From Apostichopus japonicus (Eukaryota > Echinodermata > Holothuroidea > Aspidochirotida > Stichopodidae): DNA of 64,000 nucleotides. This document shows, in pieces, positions 62,790 to 64,000 of this stretch. Numbering within the stretch: the stretch's first letter is position 1; each line of letters starts with the position of its first letter. The stretch lies in assembly GCF_037975245.1 (NCBI RefSeq), contig NC_092568.1:28921501-28985500 (forward strand). The letters are read 5' to 3'. The notes under the pieces were generated by a model. It was given only the letters and a program-made list of their open reading frames with translations. It was not told the DNA's origin and did not search any database. The position numbers and the translations under genes were made by a program.

Positions 62790-64000
62790 CTGAAATAAAT
62801 AATATGGATTATGAAAGTTAAGTTTTTATGCCAAGAATATTTTTTAAATCTTTGTGGAATTGTTGTTTCTTAAAGTCATAAAACCTATTCAGAGAGTAGC
62901 ATTGATTGGATATAAAATCGAGCTTAAAACTGGAAGGCATGTGAAAAATAAAGATAAAGAAAGAAACAAAGCAATCAATGGAGCAACTAATCAAACAGAA
63001 AACATGGAAACAGTGCGTACATAATGTAAACAACAAGTAAACAACATATATATCATAACAAACTTGAGGAAATTATATCACAGCTGCACTGCAATCAAGA
63101 TGGATTCGTTGTTCTCTCGCGCAACCGTTGAGTCAGGCCTTAAAAGGATGGAGGATGGGGGAAGAGTAGTCAGGACTTTTTTTGGAGGGACGGAGTAATT
63201 CTTAGCTATTCCCTCAAACTAGAGTTTGTGAAGGCACAAGTGAAGTGCAGGGGCAGGCCGGAGAGGGAATGGAGAATGAGGAGTTTTATAATCTCTGCAC
63301 TGCGGCGATTGAAACATTTGTTGAAATTACAATGTCTATAATGTAAGACAATAACCACGAAGTGATCGCAAGCAAAATTTCAAGTAACGGAATGAACAAG
63401 AACACAGCGTAACAGTGCATGCCGTCATGTGTTGTGACGTGTTTGTGACGTGTCGTGTTGTGAGTAATACCGTCACTGTTCTTGTCTTAACCATGACATG
63501 GCAAGACTTTAGATGACTTAGGTTTACATGACATGACGCAATATCACGTGACATTGGTAGGCGTGGTCTTGCTCTGTCGTGACATAATTCGGCTCAACGT
63601 GACATAAAATAACACGGCTTAACAAAAACATATTATCATGCAACGTAGCGTGCTTTATAGAGTAGGACATGACATAGTGTTATATAGCGCAGCATAGCAT
63701 AATATAGGCTAAATAAATAGTTTTTATAAAGGTCTTATTATCCTGAAATACCGTCTGTGCCTTTTGCCGTTTGATAAGTTTTGACTATTTATTTTTGCTC
63801 GAAATCCCAGTACCGTCTGTATACTATCTACACATTTGATAACGCAACACGTGCGTGTTCACACATTAAACAAACATGAATAAATATTCCCATATGTGAG
63901 CGTTTCTACACAAGAGACACGAAAATACGCAGACTTGACATACTTAGTATGATAAGACAGACTCAAGGGACTTAGCCATGAACCTATAGGCATGTTATTT
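62790..64000. other. Upstream of the first visible exon; degenerate TGACAT/TGACGT repeats
   Basis: No further exon could be recognised. Between about 63415 and 63715 the motif GTGACGT/ATGACAT/GTGACAT recurs at irregular spacing (63434-63455, 63493-63500, 63528-63555, 63578-63605, 63665-63675), which suggests an old simple array. CACGTGAC-like sites arise from it. Confidence 0.5.

Overview
The window is animal nuclear DNA. It holds one very large multi-exon gene on the minus strand, with long AT-rich introns, GT-AG splice sites, many non-autonomous transposons, several tandem arrays and one nested tRNA gene. I could place 28 exons (27 complete, one cut by the left edge), about 3.56 kb of coding sequence. 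They are joined throughout by phase-1 introns and encode calcium-binding EGF-like (cbEGF) modules plus two 8-cysteine TB domains. That combination is found only in the fibrillin/LTBP family of extracellular matrix proteins. The mix of hAT-like MITEs, tRNA-derived SINEs, poly-G/poly-C tracts and TAGGCCTA motifs suggests a marine invertebrate deuterostome, perhaps an echinoderm. That placement is inference; no single feature proves it.

Gene layout, 5' to 3' (right to left in the window): half an EGF module (62730-62789); one cbEGF (58287-58412); TB domain 1 split over two exons (45504-45656 and 43668-43712); an 11-kb intron; a Gly-rich linker plus EGF (32475-32675); four more EGF modules (31621-31746, 30171-30296, 28058-28180, 24359-24499); TB domain 2 split over two exons (23773-23928 and 22764-22916), with an acidic/Gln-Pro linker; five EGF modules of an unusual subclass (21318 down to 12629), each with an N-glycosylation sequon at the same place and without the usual calcium-ligand Glu; then twelve orthodox cbEGFs (11200 down to 1), the last one truncated. 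The true start (signal peptide) and the C-terminus lie outside the window.

Introns: 1-12.7 kb has short introns, including a TIR element at 6141-7496 with a 12-unit minisatellite. 12.7-18 kb has two tandem arrays. 24.5-28 kb has an eight-copy array of about 93-109 bp. 32.7-43.7 kb contains a 2.55-kb hAT-like element (33799-36352) with a second inverted-repeat unit nested in it, and a 14-bp array. 45.7-58.3 kb has a foldback element (47200-47601) and two MITEs. 58.4-62.7 kb has a 20-bp array, a tRNA-Gly(GCC) gene on the opposite strand, and a hAT MITE with a perfect 8-bp target-site duplication.

The most interesting non-coding signal is a repeat family (6.1, 7.4, 24.8 and 47.2-47.6 kb) whose copies together carry the pieces of a minimal type I hammerhead-ribozyme core, as known from Penelope-like elements. 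In the protein, the most interesting signal is the block of five sequon-bearing EGF modules that lack the calcium-ligand Glu, followed by cbEGFs that alternate between intact and lost beta-hydroxylation consensus.
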